Of a stretch of DNA of 64,000 nucleotides, positions 54,886 to 63,010 are shown piece by piece. The DNA comes from CAVSMC01 sp963798655 (GTDB lineage Bacteria; Pseudomonadota; Gammaproteobacteria; Burkholderiales; Casimicrobiaceae), in contig CAWCUH010000004.1 of assembly GCA_963798655.1 (NCBI GenBank), positions 930,001 to 994,000 on the forward strand, written 5' to 3'. The notes beneath the pieces were generated by a model that had not been told where the DNA came from, made no database searches, and was given only the letters and a program-made list of their open reading frames with translations. The first letter of the stretch is position 1. Every line of letters begins with the position of its first letter. The translations under genes were made by a program, and so were the position numbers.

Positions 54886-56079
54886 ATGCTTGCGGTCGCC
54901 TACAATACCGTTGTCATAAGCCGCATCGAAATCGTGCCCCGACGTCCTGTTCAGCCGACCAGCGCCCCGCCGGACGAAGTTGCGCCCGCCGCCAGTGCGG
55001 CGCCGGTGGCGATGCCGGCGCGTGCTCCGCGTGCGCGCAAGGCCGGCACGGCGACGCTCACGCCGGTGCCGGCGCTCGACGGCGCGCCGAAGCCGCCGGC
55101 GAAGCGGCGAGCGCCGCGCGCCGCACGCGACAAGCCCGACAGCGGAGCGCCGACGCCGCAACTTGTGATCGACAATCCGCTGCCGGTCGAGATGGTGCCG
55201 CCCGTCGCGATTCCCGGCGTTGCCGACGTCCCGCGCGGCCGCCGGCTGTTCGCCTACGCGCTCGGCGTGTCGATCGCCGTCCACGCGACGCTGCTCGCGA
55301 TCCGCTTCGCGCCGTTCGACTTCAAGGAGATGATCGACCGCGGGCCGCCGCTCGAGGTCGCGCTCGTCAATGCGAAGTCGAAGACGAAGCCCGCGAAGGC
55401 GGACATCCTCGCGCAGGCGAACCTCGACGGCGGTGGCAACACCGACGCCGACCGACGCGCGAAGACGCCGCTGCCGGTGCTGCCGAAGGAAAGCGCGAAC
55501 AACGAGATCACCGTCGCGACGCAGCAGGTGGCGGCGCTCGAGCAGCGTGCGAAGGAGTTGATGACGCGGCTTTCGAGCACGCCGGTCGCCGTCGCGCCGC
55601 CGGCCGCCGAGCCGACCGAGAAGAGCGAGCTTCCGGCCTCCAACGAGATGATGCAGCGCACGCTCGAGGCGATGCGGCTCGAGGCGCAGATCGCGAAGGA
55701 CATGGACACGTATCAGAAGCGGCCGAAGCGGCGCTTCGTCGGCGCGCGCGCCGAGGAATATCGCTTCGCCCGCTACGTCGAGGACTGGCGGCTGAAGGTC
55801 GAGCGCGTCGGCAACGTCAACTATCCCGAGGCGGCGCGCCAGATGAAGCTCTACGGCAACCTGCTCGTCACGGTCGCGATCAAGTCGGACGGCAGCATCG
55901 AGAACATCGAGGTCAACCGCTCGTCGGGCCAGAGGATCCTCGACGCAGCGGCGCTGAAGATCGTCGAGATGGGCGCGCCGTACGCGCCGTTCCCGCCGGA
56001 CATCAAGCGCGACACCGACATCCTGCACATCACGCGCACATGGACGTTCGCCCGCGGCGACGAGCTGCGCAGCGAATAA
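54886..56079 (+). CDS. TonB-family energy transducer
   Basis: About 397 residues. A proline/alanine-rich cytoplasmic part (residues 20-115), one transmembrane helix (LFAYALGVSIAVHATLLAIRF, with the SIAVH.TLL pattern carrying the conserved His), then a long charged periplasmic stalk. The C-terminal TonB domain is NYPEAARQMKLYGNLLVTVAIKSDGSI. It couples proton motive force to outer-membrane receptors. TACAAT at 54901 looks like a -10, so translation may instead begin at GTG 54934; both starts keep all functional parts. Confidence 0.9.
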   Translation: MLAVAYNTVVISRIEIVPRRPVQPTSAPPDEVAPAASAAPVAMPARAPRARKAGTATLTPVPALDGAPKPPAKRRAPRAARDKPDSGAPTPQLVIDNPLPVEMVPPVAIPGVADVPRGRRLFAYALGVSIAVHATLLAIRFAPFDFKEMIDRGPPLEVALVNAKSKTKPAKADILAQANLDGGGNTDADRRAKTPLPVLPKESANNEITVATQQVAALEQRAKELMTRLSSTPVAVAPPAAEPTEKSELPASNEMMQRTLEAMRLEAQIAKDMDTYQKRPKRRFVGARAEEYRFARYVEDWRLKVERVGNVNYPEAARQMKLYGNLLVTVAIKSDGSIENIEVNRSSGQRILDAAALKIVEMGAPYAPFPPDIKRDTDILHITRTWTFARGDELRSE

Positions 56080-56083
56080 CAAG

Positions 56084-56205
56084 TGAGGGTCAGAGTGCGA
56101 CGCAGGAATTGAGGGTCAGAGTGCAGTTTCGGCGCCTGCGAGGGCTGCTATGCTCGGCGAAACTGCACTCTGACCCTCATTCCCCTCCCAAGCACTCTGA
56201 CCCTC
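56084..56205. repeat. nested palindromic REP-like element, family A, locus 4
   Basis: Inner arms of 22 bases (56110-56131 and 56158-56179) are perfectly complementary. Outer copies of GAGGGTCAGAGTGC (56085-56098) and GCACTCTGACCCTC (56192-56205) add a second layer. The layout is the same as locus 3. It lies between tonB and aroE, which point the same way, so it may uncouple or attenuate their transcription. Confidence 0.88.
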
Positions 56206-56219
56206 CTCCGCTTTTTGCC

Positions 56220-57053
56220 ATGACCGACCGCTATGCCGTGATCGGCAACCCGATCGCGCACTCGAAATCGCCGATCATCCACGCCGAGTTCGCCCGGCAG
56301 ACGCGGCAGGACATCGCGTACGAGCGGCTGCTCGCGCCGCTCGACGCCTTCGCGCCGACGGTCGAGGCATTCGCCCGCGACGGCGGGTTCGGGCTCAACG
56401 TCACCGTGCCGTTCAAGCTCGACGCGTTCGAGCTCGCGCACGCGGCGACCGAGCGCGCGCGGCTCGCCGGCGCGGTGAACACGCTGAAGCGATTGGGCGA
56501 CGGCTGGGTCGCCGACAACACGGACGGCGCCGGCTTCGTGCACGACATCGTCGAGAACCACGGTGTCGCTTTGGCCGGCAAGCGCGTGCTCGTGCTCGGC
56601 GCCGGCGGCGCCGCGCGCGGCATTCTGAAGCCGCTGCTCGACGCGAAGCCGTGCCGCGTCGTCGTGGCCAACCGCACGCAGCTGAAGGCCGACGGCCTCG
56701 CGCATCATTTCGCCGCTTACGGTCCAATCGAGGCGCTTGCTCCGGCCGAGCTGGACGGCGCCGCGTTCGACATCGTCATCAACGCGACCAGCTTCGGCCT
56801 CAAGGGTGACGAGAAGTCGCCGATCCCGTGGCCGTCGACGATCTTCGCAGCCGGCTCGTTCGCGTGCGACCTGGTCTACGCCGATACGCCGACGCGCTTC
56901 GTGCGCTTCGCGCAGGCGAACGGCGCAGCGGCTACCGCCGACGGCCTCGGCATGCTCGTCGAGCAGGCCGCGGAGAGCTTCTTCCTGTGGCGCGGCGTGC
57001 GTCCCGACACGCGCGCCGTTCACGCGCTGCTGCGCTCGCACGCGACCGCCTGA
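56220..57053 (+). CDS. aroE: shikimate dehydrogenase (NADP+)
   Basis: 277 residues. Substrate motif GNPIAHSKSP, catalytic K66 in NVTVPFK and D102 in ADNTDGAGF. NADP-binding VLVLGAGGAARGI, then ANRT, NATSFGL and a final DGLGMLVEQAAESF. It reduces 3-dehydroshikimate to shikimate in aromatic amino-acid synthesis. The nearby split QuiC-like pair would use the same intermediate for degradation, though on the other strand. mtgA follows with no gap, as in many betaproteobacteria. Confidence 0.95.
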   Translation: MTDRYAVIGNPIAHSKSPIIHAEFARQTRQDIAYERLLAPLDAFAPTVEAFARDGGFGLNVTVPFKLDAFELAHAATERARLAGAVNTLKRLGDGWVADNTDGAGFVHDIVENHGVALAGKRVLVLGAGGAARGILKPLLDAKPCRVVVANRTQLKADGLAHHFAAYGPIEALAPAELDGAAFDIVINATSFGLKGDEKSPIPWPSTIFAAGSFACDLVYADTPTRFVRFAQANGAAATADGLGMLVEQAAESFFLWRGVRPDTRAVHALLRSHATA

Positions 57054-57790
57054 CACGCGATGGCCCGCGCTTCGACCGCGCGCGCCGCGCGTTAGCGTCG
57101 ACGCTCGGACGCGTCGTCGCGTGGACCGTGGGCGCGCTCGTCGCGGCCGTCGTGCTGTGGATCATGTGGATCGCACTGCACATCGCGTGGTATCGAACGC
57201 ATCCACCCGGCGAGACGGCGTTCATGGCGCAGCGCATGGACGAGGCGCGCGCGAGGAACCCGAAGGCTCAGTTGCGCTACCGGTTCGTGCCGTACGCGCG
57301 CATCTCCAGGCAGCTGAAGCGCGCGATGATCGCCGCCGAGGACGCGAAGTTCGTCGACCATGAGGGCTTCGACTGGGAAGGCATCGAGCGGGCGATCGAG
57401 AAGAACGAGCGGCGCGGGCGCATCGTCGCCGGGGGCTCGACGATCACGCAGCAGCTCGCGAAGAACCTCTTTCTCTCGCCGGAGCGAAGCTACGTGCGCA
57501 AGGGCGAGGAAGCGGCGATCACGGTGATGCTCGAATCGATGCTCGACAAGGAGCGCATCTTCGAGCTCTACCTGAACGTCATCGAATGGGGCAACGGCGT
57601 GTTCGGCGCGGAGGCGGCGGCGCAGCGCTACTTCGGCGTGTCGGCCGCGCAGCTCTCCGCCGAGCAGGCCGCGCGGCTCGCGGCGATGGCGCCGAATCCG
57701 CGCTTCTACGAGCGCAACCAGGGCGCCCCGGGGCTCAATCGCAAGATCGCCATCATCCTCGCGCGGATGCCGGCCGCCGATGTGCCGTGA
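57050..57790 (+). CDS. mtgA: monofunctional biosynthetic peptidoglycan transglycosylase
   Basis: About 246 residues. One N-terminal transmembrane helix (GALVAAVVLWIMWIALHIAW) is followed by the GT51 domain: RQLKRAMIAAEDAKFVDHEGF (catalytic glutamate in AAED), GRIVAGGSTITQQLAKNLFL, and ERIFELYLNVIEWGNGVFGAE. It polymerises lipid II into glycan strands. No ATG fits. A CTG at 57050 would give a CTGA overlap with the aroE stop and include the arginine-rich cytoplasmic leader. GTG at 57128 is the nearest standard start and would begin directly at the membrane helix. Confidence 0.9.
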   Translation: MTRDGPRFDRARRALASTLGRVVAWTVGALVAAVVLWIMWIALHIAWYRTHPPGETAFMAQRMDEARARNPKAQLRYRFVPYARISRQLKRAMIAAEDAKFVDHEGFDWEGIERAIEKNERRGRIVAGGSTITQQLAKNLFLSPERSYVRKGEEAAITVMLESMLDKERIFELYLNVIEWGNGVFGAEAAAQRYFGVSAAQLSAEQAARLAAMAPNPRFYERNQGAPGLNRKIAIILARMPAADVP

Positions 57791-57872
57791 AAATGCGCGG
57801 TGCGCCGACGCTTTCCCTTAGAATCGGCACGTCTGGTTCGATCCGTCACGCCTTGAAAGACGCGCCCCTTCC

Positions 57873-59348
57873 ATGTCCGACCTCGCCGATGCGAACGAAG
57901 AGCGCACCGAGGCGCGCGCGAGCGTGCAGGAGGAGCTCGCCGAGGTCACCGCGCTGCTGCGCCGGCATCGGCTCGTCGAAGGGCTCGTTCACGAGCAGCG
58001 CGAGGACGCGACCGCCGGCGAGGCGGCCGGCGACCTAGCCGAAAGCGCCGTCTACCAGCGGACGAAGTCCGAGCTCGTTCGCACGCTCGACCGGCTGCAT
58101 CCGGCCGACATCGCGTTCATCCTCGAGGCGCTGCCGCTCGACGAGCGGCTCTACATCTGGGACCTCGTCAAGGCCGAGCGCGACGGCGAGATCCTGCTCG
58201 AGGTGTCCGACGCGGTCCGCGAGTCGCTGATCGAGTCGATGGACACCGAGGAGCTCGTCGCGGCGACCGAGACGCTCGACGCCGACGAGATCGCCGAGCT
58301 CGCGCCCGATCTGCCGCAGGAGGTGTTGGACGATGTGTTCCAGAGCCTCCCGGTCGAGGAGCGCGAGCAGCTTCGCGCGGCGATGTCGTTCGACGAGGAC
58401 ATGGTCGGCGCGCTGATGGACTTCGACGACATCAGCGTTCGCGCCGACGTGACGCTCGACGTCGTGCTGCGCTACCTGCGCCGCTTCGACGAGCTGCCGT
58501 CGCAGACCGATCAGCTGTTCGTCGTCGACCGCGACGACAAGCTGCTCGGCGTGCTGCCGATCGCGAAGGTGATCGTCACCGATCCCGACAGGATCGTCGC
58601 CGACGCGATGCAGCCGCCGGTCGTGAAGCTGCTGCAGCACGAGCATGCCGACGTCGCGGCGAGCGCGTTCGAGCGCTACGATCTCGTGTCCGCGGCCGTG
58701 GTCGACACCAACGATCGCCTCGTCGGCCGGGTGACGGTCGACGAAGTGCTCGACTTCATCCGCGAGCGCGGCCAGGACGAGATGCTCGCGCAGGCCGGGT
58801 TGCGCGAGGAAGAGGACGTGTTCGCCTCGGTGTGGCGCTCGTTCAAGAACCGCTGGGCGTGGCTCGCGATCAACCTGGTCACCGCGTTCATCGCGTCGCG
58901 CGTCATCGGCCTGTTCGAGGGCTCGATCGAGAAGCTCGTCGCGCTCGCGGCGCTGATGCCCATCGTCGCCGGCATCGGCGGCAACTCGGGCAACCAGACG
59001 ATCACGATGATCGTGCGCGCCGTCGCGCTCGGACAGGTGAGCCCGGAGCACGCGCGCACGCTGATCCGCAAGGAGCTGCAGGTCGCGCTGATGAACGGCC
59101 TCGTCTGGGGCGGCGTCATGGGCGTGGTCGCGATGCTGCTGTACAAGCAGGTCAATCTCGGCCTCGTCATGATCCTCGCGATGACGCTGAACCTCGCGCT
59201 CGCGGCGATGATGGGCGTGCTGATCCCGATCACGATGATGAAGCTCGGCCGCGACCCGGCGGTCGGCTCGTCGGTGTTGATCACGGCTGTCACGGATTCG
59301 GGGGGCTTCTTCATCTTCCTCGGCCTCGCGACGCTGTTCCTGCTGTAG
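57873..59348 (+). CDS. mgtE: magnesium transporter MgtE
   Basis: 491 residues. An N-terminal superhelical Mg-sensing domain (about 60-180: LHPADIAFILEALPLDER) is followed by two CBS domains (about 185-310: TDQLFVVDRDDKLLGVLPIAK, YDLVSAAVVDTNDRLVGRVTVDEV). Five transmembrane helices end it, with the pore motif PIVAGIGGNSGNQT and TDSGGFFIFLGLA. MgtE is a Mg2+-gated channel in the inner membrane. The leader of 82 bases is too short for an M-box riboswitch. Confidence 0.95.
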   Translation: MSDLADANEERTEARASVQEELAEVTALLRRHRLVEGLVHEQREDATAGEAAGDLAESAVYQRTKSELVRTLDRLHPADIAFILEALPLDERLYIWDLVKAERDGEILLEVSDAVRESLIESMDTEELVAATETLDADEIAELAPDLPQEVLDDVFQSLPVEEREQLRAAMSFDEDMVGALMDFDDISVRADVTLDVVLRYLRRFDELPSQTDQLFVVDRDDKLLGVLPIAKVIVTDPDRIVADAMQPPVVKLLQHEHADVAASAFERYDLVSAAVVDTNDRLVGRVTVDEVLDFIRERGQDEMLAQAGLREEEDVFASVWRSFKNRWAWLAINLVTAFIASRVIGLFEGSIEKLVALAALMPIVAGIGGNSGNQTITMIVRAVALGQVSPEHARTLIRKELQVALMNGLVWGGVMGVVAMLLYKQVNLGLVMILAMTLNLALAAMMGVLIPITMMKLGRDPAVGSSVLITAVTDSGGFFIFLGLATLFLL

Positions 59349-59406
59349 CGGGTGGCAGGCGTGGAATAAATCGCGGCGCCGCCTGTTGGCGATGCTCCGG
59401 AGTACC

Positions 59407-59997
59407 ATGGCGCCGCCGCCGGCTCCCGCCCGGCATCACCGACCCGCCGACGTGCCGTTCACCGATCCCCGCGACGTCCCGCCCCCGCTGCCGCATCCGG
59501 AGCTGGTCGCCGCGATCCCGCGGCTGCGCCGCTACGCGCGCGTGCTGACCGGTGACACGACGCGCGCCGACGATCTCGTGCAGGACACGCTCGCCCGCGC
59601 ATGGGAGAAGCGACGCCTGTGGCGCGCGGGCAGCGACCTTCGCGCGTGGCTGTTCACGATCATGCACAACGTGCACGTGAACCAGCTCGCGCTCGCGCGC
59701 CGCGACGCGGCGAACGTCTCGCTCGACGCCGAGGGCGGCACCGCGTGGGAGCCGCCGGTGCGGGCGAACCAGCTCGACCGCGTCGAGCTGATGGAGATCG
59801 TCCAGCAGATGGGCAAGCTGCCGGCCGACCAGCGCGAAGTGCTGATCCTCGCCGCTGTGGAGGAGATGCGCTACGAGGAGATCGCCGCCGTACTGTCGGT
59901 GCCCGTCGGCACGGTGATGTCGCGACTCTCGCGTGCGCGGGAAAAGCTGCGTAACCTCGTCGCCGCGCCGCCGTCGTCGCTTCGGGTGGTCAAATGA
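59407..59997 (+). CDS. ECF-type RNA polymerase sigma factor
   Basis: About 196 residues. Region 2 is RLRRYARVLTGDTTRADDLVQDTLARAWEK and DLRAWLFTIMHNVHVNQ; region 4 is LPADQREVLILAAVEEMRYEEIAAVLSVPVGTVMSRLSRAREKL. A proline-rich N-terminal tail precedes region 2. ATG at 59407 is chosen because CCGGAG lies six bases upstream; ATG 59392 and TTG 59386 are in frame too. It overlaps the anti-sigma gene by four bases, the usual ECF pairing. Confidence 0.92.
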   Translation: MAPPPAPARHHRPADVPFTDPRDVPPPLPHPELVAAIPRLRRYARVLTGDTTRADDLVQDTLARAWEKRRLWRAGSDLRAWLFTIMHNVHVNQLALARRDAANVSLDAEGGTAWEPPVRANQLDRVELMEIVQQMGKLPADQREVLILAAVEEMRYEEIAAVLSVPVGTVMSRLSRAREKLRNLVAAPPSSLRVVK

Positions 59998-60812
59998 CGG
60001 GCGCGCGCCCCATCGTCGACGCCGACGTTCACGCTTACGCAGACGCCCAGTTGCCGCGCGAGCGCGTCGCCGATTTCGAGGCGGCGCTCGCCCGCGACGC
60101 GGCGCTCGCTGCGCGCCTCGCCGACATCCGATCGATGTCGAGCGCGCTGCGCGACGCGTTCGATCCGCTGCTCGCCGAGCCGGTTCCGTCGCGTCTGCTC
60201 GATGCGGCGACGCCGCCGTCCCGACCCAGGCGCACGACCCCGGCGCGCTGGCTCGCGCCCGCGCTCGGCATCGCGGCAACGCTCGTCGTCGGGCTGTCGA
60301 TCGGATGGTTCGGTCGCACCGTGTTGCTCGAGTCGCAGGGGACGCCGGTATCGTTTCCGCGCCAGGCCGCGCTCGCGCATGCGATGTACACGGTGGACGC
60401 CCGGCGACCGGTGGAGGTGTGGGCGAACGAGGAGAAGAGCCTCTACACGTGGCTCACCAAGCGCCTCGGCCACCCGGTGCACGCGGTCGACCTCGCCAGC
60501 GTCGGCTTTTCGCTCGTCGGCGGACGGCTCGTCGCCGGCAGCGCACAGCCGACGGCGCTGCTGATGTACGAGAACGCCGACAAGCAGCGGCTCACGCTGC
60601 AAATCCGCTGGGACATGCCAAAGAGCGGCGAGACGGCGTTCCGGTATGCCGCCGAGAGCGGCGTCGGCGTGTTCTACTGGATCGACGACGATCGCTGCGG
60701 CTACGCGATCTCCGGCAGTCTCGATCGCGCGCGACTGCTCGCCGTCGCCCGCGTCGTCTACGGCCAGCTCGCCGCCGCCGAGGCCGCCGGCCGCACGCCG
60801 GGATCGGGCTGA
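59994..60812 (+). CDS. membrane anti-sigma factor
   Basis: 272 residues. The N-terminal cytoplasmic zinc-less anti-sigma helices are DADVHAYADAQLPRERVADFEAAL. A single transmembrane helix follows (WLAPALGIAATLVVGLSIGWF, about 85-105), then a periplasmic domain (VEVWANEEKSLYTWLTKRLG, VGFSLVGGRLVAG, GVGVFYWIDDDRCGYAISG) found in many proteobacterial anti-sigma factors. It should hold the adjacent ECF sigma factor inactive until an envelope signal arrives. The signal is unknown. Confidence 0.88.
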   Translation: MTGARPIVDADVHAYADAQLPRERVADFEAALARDAALAARLADIRSMSSALRDAFDPLLAEPVPSRLLDAATPPSRPRRTTPARWLAPALGIAATLVVGLSIGWFGRTVLLESQGTPVSFPRQAALAHAMYTVDARRPVEVWANEEKSLYTWLTKRLGHPVHAVDLASVGFSLVGGRLVAGSAQPTALLMYENADKQRLTLQIRWDMPKSGETAFRYAAESGVGVFYWIDDDRCGYAISGSLDRARLLAVARVVYGQLAAAEAAGRTPGSG

Positions 60813-60894
60813 GGCCGCTTCCGTCATTCGGGGCAGGCACGTCCAAAAGGACATGGCCGATCGCCGCTCGCGGCGCGTTGACGTGATGTTGCAG

Positions 60895-61536
60895 CTAGAT
60901 CGTCACGACGCCGCGCGGCGTGCGCAGCATCGCGCACAAGCGGACGTCTCGATCGAACGTCACGTGCGCGGCGTCGCCGAGGCCGAGCTTCGCCAGCGCC
61001 GCGCGGATCGGCGCCGGATCGGGATGCGACGCGGCGAGCTGGGCGAGCGTCACGTTCGACGCCGGCAGCGCATCGGCGGGATGCGTCGGCACATCCCACT
61101 CGATCAGCGTCGGCAGCACGCCCTTGCCCGGCCGTGAGCCGTCGTCGGGAATCGTGATGCGCCAGCGATAATCCCCACGCGAAAACGGGTGCACGGTGCC
61201 GAGGGGCAGCGGACATGCGGCAACGGCGGCCTCGATGTCGTCGCTGCGCGCGACCCAGTGGATCAATCGCGGTTGCTCGCCAAGATCGCCCTGCATCGCG
61301 ACGGTGTCCAGGTCGAACCAGCGTGGGCGCGCGGGCTTCGTGCCGGTGGGATCGATCGCAATCACCTCGAGGAACGCGCGCGGACCGAGCGAGAGCAGCG
61401 CGTTGTGCGTTCCCATCGCGACGTGCTTGCCGCCGATCGTCGGAACCACACCGATGCGATCGACGACGTAATCGATGCCTTGGGCGAGCGTCGCCGCCGC
61501 GACGACGAGGTGATCGAACGTCGCGAGCGCCTCCAT
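60895..61536 (-). CDS. VOC-family protein (glyoxalase-like domain)
   Basis: 213 residues. FDHLVVAAATLAQGIDYV at the start, then GGKHVAMGTHNALLSLG and FLEVIAIDP, are the beta-alpha-beta modules of a glyoxalase_3-like domain with metal ligands H10 and the glutamate in FLEVI. The C-terminal half is helical. The activity is not known. Its ATG overlaps the stop of the upstream VOC gene by one base (TGATG), so translation is coupled. Confidence 0.85.
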   Translation of the reverse strand: MEALATFDHLVVAAATLAQGIDYVVDRIGVVPTIGGKHVAMGTHNALLSLGPRAFLEVIAIDPTGTKPARPRWFDLDTVAMQGDLGEQPRLIHWVARSDDIEAAVAACPLPLGTVHPFSRGDYRWRITIPDDGSRPGKGVLPTLIEWDVPTHPADALPASNVTLAQLAASHPDPAPIRAALAKLGLGDAAHVTFDRDVRLCAMLRTPRGVVTI

Positions 61537-61919
61537 CAGTCGGGCGACGCCTCTTCCGCGGCGAAGTCGAGCTCGACGCGCGCGCCGTTCGGATCGCGGA
61601 AGAAGAGCTGCCACTGGCCGCGGCCGACGAGACGGCGCAGGTCGTAGTCGATGCCGCGCGTCCTGAGCTTGGCGACGGTGTCGCGCAGCCCATGCGCGCT
61701 GAACGCCATGTGATCGATGACGCCGCTGCGCAGATCCTCGCGCGTCTTTCCGCCGATCACATGCAGGATCGGCCTGCCGCCCGCGTACAGCCAGGCGCCC
61801 GGAAATGCGAACGGAGGCCGCTCGCCATCGTCGAGGCCCAATAGTTCGCCGTAGAAGCGAACGGTGCGCGGGACGTCGTCGGTGAGGATCGTGAAATGGT
61901 TCATCGAGCTGACCGGCAT
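61536..61919 (-). CDS. small VOC/glyoxalase-type protein
   Basis: 127 residues, one VOC fold. Potential metal ligands: the His in MNHFTILTDDV, the His in VIDHMAFSA and the Glu in ARVELDFA. It is close to single-domain glyoxalase/bleomycin-resistance proteins whose substrates vary widely. It is paired with a second VOC gene immediately downstream. An alternative start is the second methionine (MNHFTIL). Confidence 0.85.
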   Translation of the reverse strand: MPVSSMNHFTILTDDVPRTVRFYGELLGLDDGERPPFAFPGAWLYAGGRPILHVIGGKTREDLRSGVIDHMAFSAHGLRDTVAKLRTRGIDYDLRRLVGRGQWQLFFRDPNGARVELDFAAEEASPD

Positions 61920-61958
61920 TGGAAGTCCTTCCGCTTGCGCATCGACCGGGCATCCATG

Positions 61959-62954
61959 TTACGGCAACGCGTCGGCGGCGAACTGCACGACGAGCGCGCT
62001 CGCGTCGGGGCCTTGCGCGTCGTTCCACTCGAGCGTGTCGTCGCCGCCGCTCCACGCGTGGCCGAGCGCGGTGATGGCGACGTAGCGAACGACGAGGCGT
62101 CCGTCGATACGCCATTCGCGCGTCGTCGTGAGTCGCCCGTTGACGACGTCGCGCCGCTCGGCGTCAGCGAGCGGCAGCGCAGCGGATGGAACGAGATCGG
62201 CGGCGACCGCGGGATGCGCGGCAAAGCGCAGATACTGCCGCACGAGCGCGACCGCGTTGCGGATGTTGACGACGGAGTCGCTTTCGCCGTGGATCGCGAG
62301 CAGCGGCACGCGTTGCGGCGGATCGGCGCGAGCGCACGATCCGATTGCCTCGACGTCGCTTTCCGGGCCGCGGCGCATGACGCCGATCGCCGTGAACGCG
62401 GATGCCGCCGCGCCGCATGCGATGCCGGAATGCACGACGACCGCGCGCACGAGTCCCGCGGCGCGCAAGCCGAGCACCGCAGCGAGCGCGCCGCCCGCCG
62501 ACATCCCGACGACGACGATGCGCTGCGGGTCGGCGCGGTACCAGCGGCGCACCGAACGAATCATAGCGGCGACGATCGCCGCCTCGCCGCGGCCCTTCTC
62601 GGTCGCACCGTCGAACCAGTTCCAGCAACCGTAGGCGTTGGCGGTGTTCTTCTGCCGGGGCATCAGGACCAGCGCGCCGGCGGCGTCCGCGTGCGCTTCC
62701 ACGCGGGCGCCCTGCGCGAACTCCTCGGGCGTCTGCTGGCAGCCGTGGCAGAGCACGTACAGCGGCGCCCGCCGAAGGCGGCTGAAGCCGCGCGGAACGT
62801 AGAGCCGGTATTCGCGCCGCGGCCACAGCATCGGCAGCAGCGCGAGGAAGCCGGACCACGCAAGCTTGCTGCCGGACTTCCAGCGTCCGGGTGTCGGCTC
62901 GCGGCGGAAGAGGCGCGCGAGCGACGAGGTGAAGCGCGTCCAGTATCCGGCCAT
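61959..62954 (-). CDS. PHB-depolymerase-family esterase
   Basis: 331 residues. LYVLCHGCQQTPEEFAQGARVEAHAD holds the oxyanion hole. GMSAGGALAAVLG carries the nucleophilic serine, AIHGESDSVVN the aspartate region, and LGHAWSGGD the histidine. This is the intracellular/poly(3-hydroxybutyrate) depolymerase-like esterase family, whose members also act as feruloyl esterases. There is no clear signal peptide; the N-terminus is basic (MAGYWTRFTSSLARLFRR). Substrate uncertain. Confidence 0.88.
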   Translation of the reverse strand: MAGYWTRFTSSLARLFRREPTPGRWKSGSKLAWSGFLALLPMLWPRREYRLYVPRGFSRLRRAPLYVLCHGCQQTPEEFAQGARVEAHADAAGALVLMPRQKNTANAYGCWNWFDGATEKGRGEAAIVAAMIRSVRRWYRADPQRIVVVGMSAGGALAAVLGLRAAGLVRAVVVHSGIACGAAASAFTAIGVMRRGPESDVEAIGSCARADPPQRVPLLAIHGESDSVVNIRNAVALVRQYLRFAAHPAVAADLVPSAALPLADAERRDVVNGRLTTTREWRIDGRLVVRYVAITALGHAWSGGDDTLEWNDAQGPDASALVVQFAADALP

Positions 62955-63010
62955 CGTCCAATGCTACGCAGATCGCGGCGGGCGCGCCGGGCCCGGCGTC
63001 GTCGTCGCCG

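Noticed and set aside
57791..57872. M-box magnesium riboswitch before mgtE
   Set aside because: The 82-base gap is too short and lacks the expected conserved elements.
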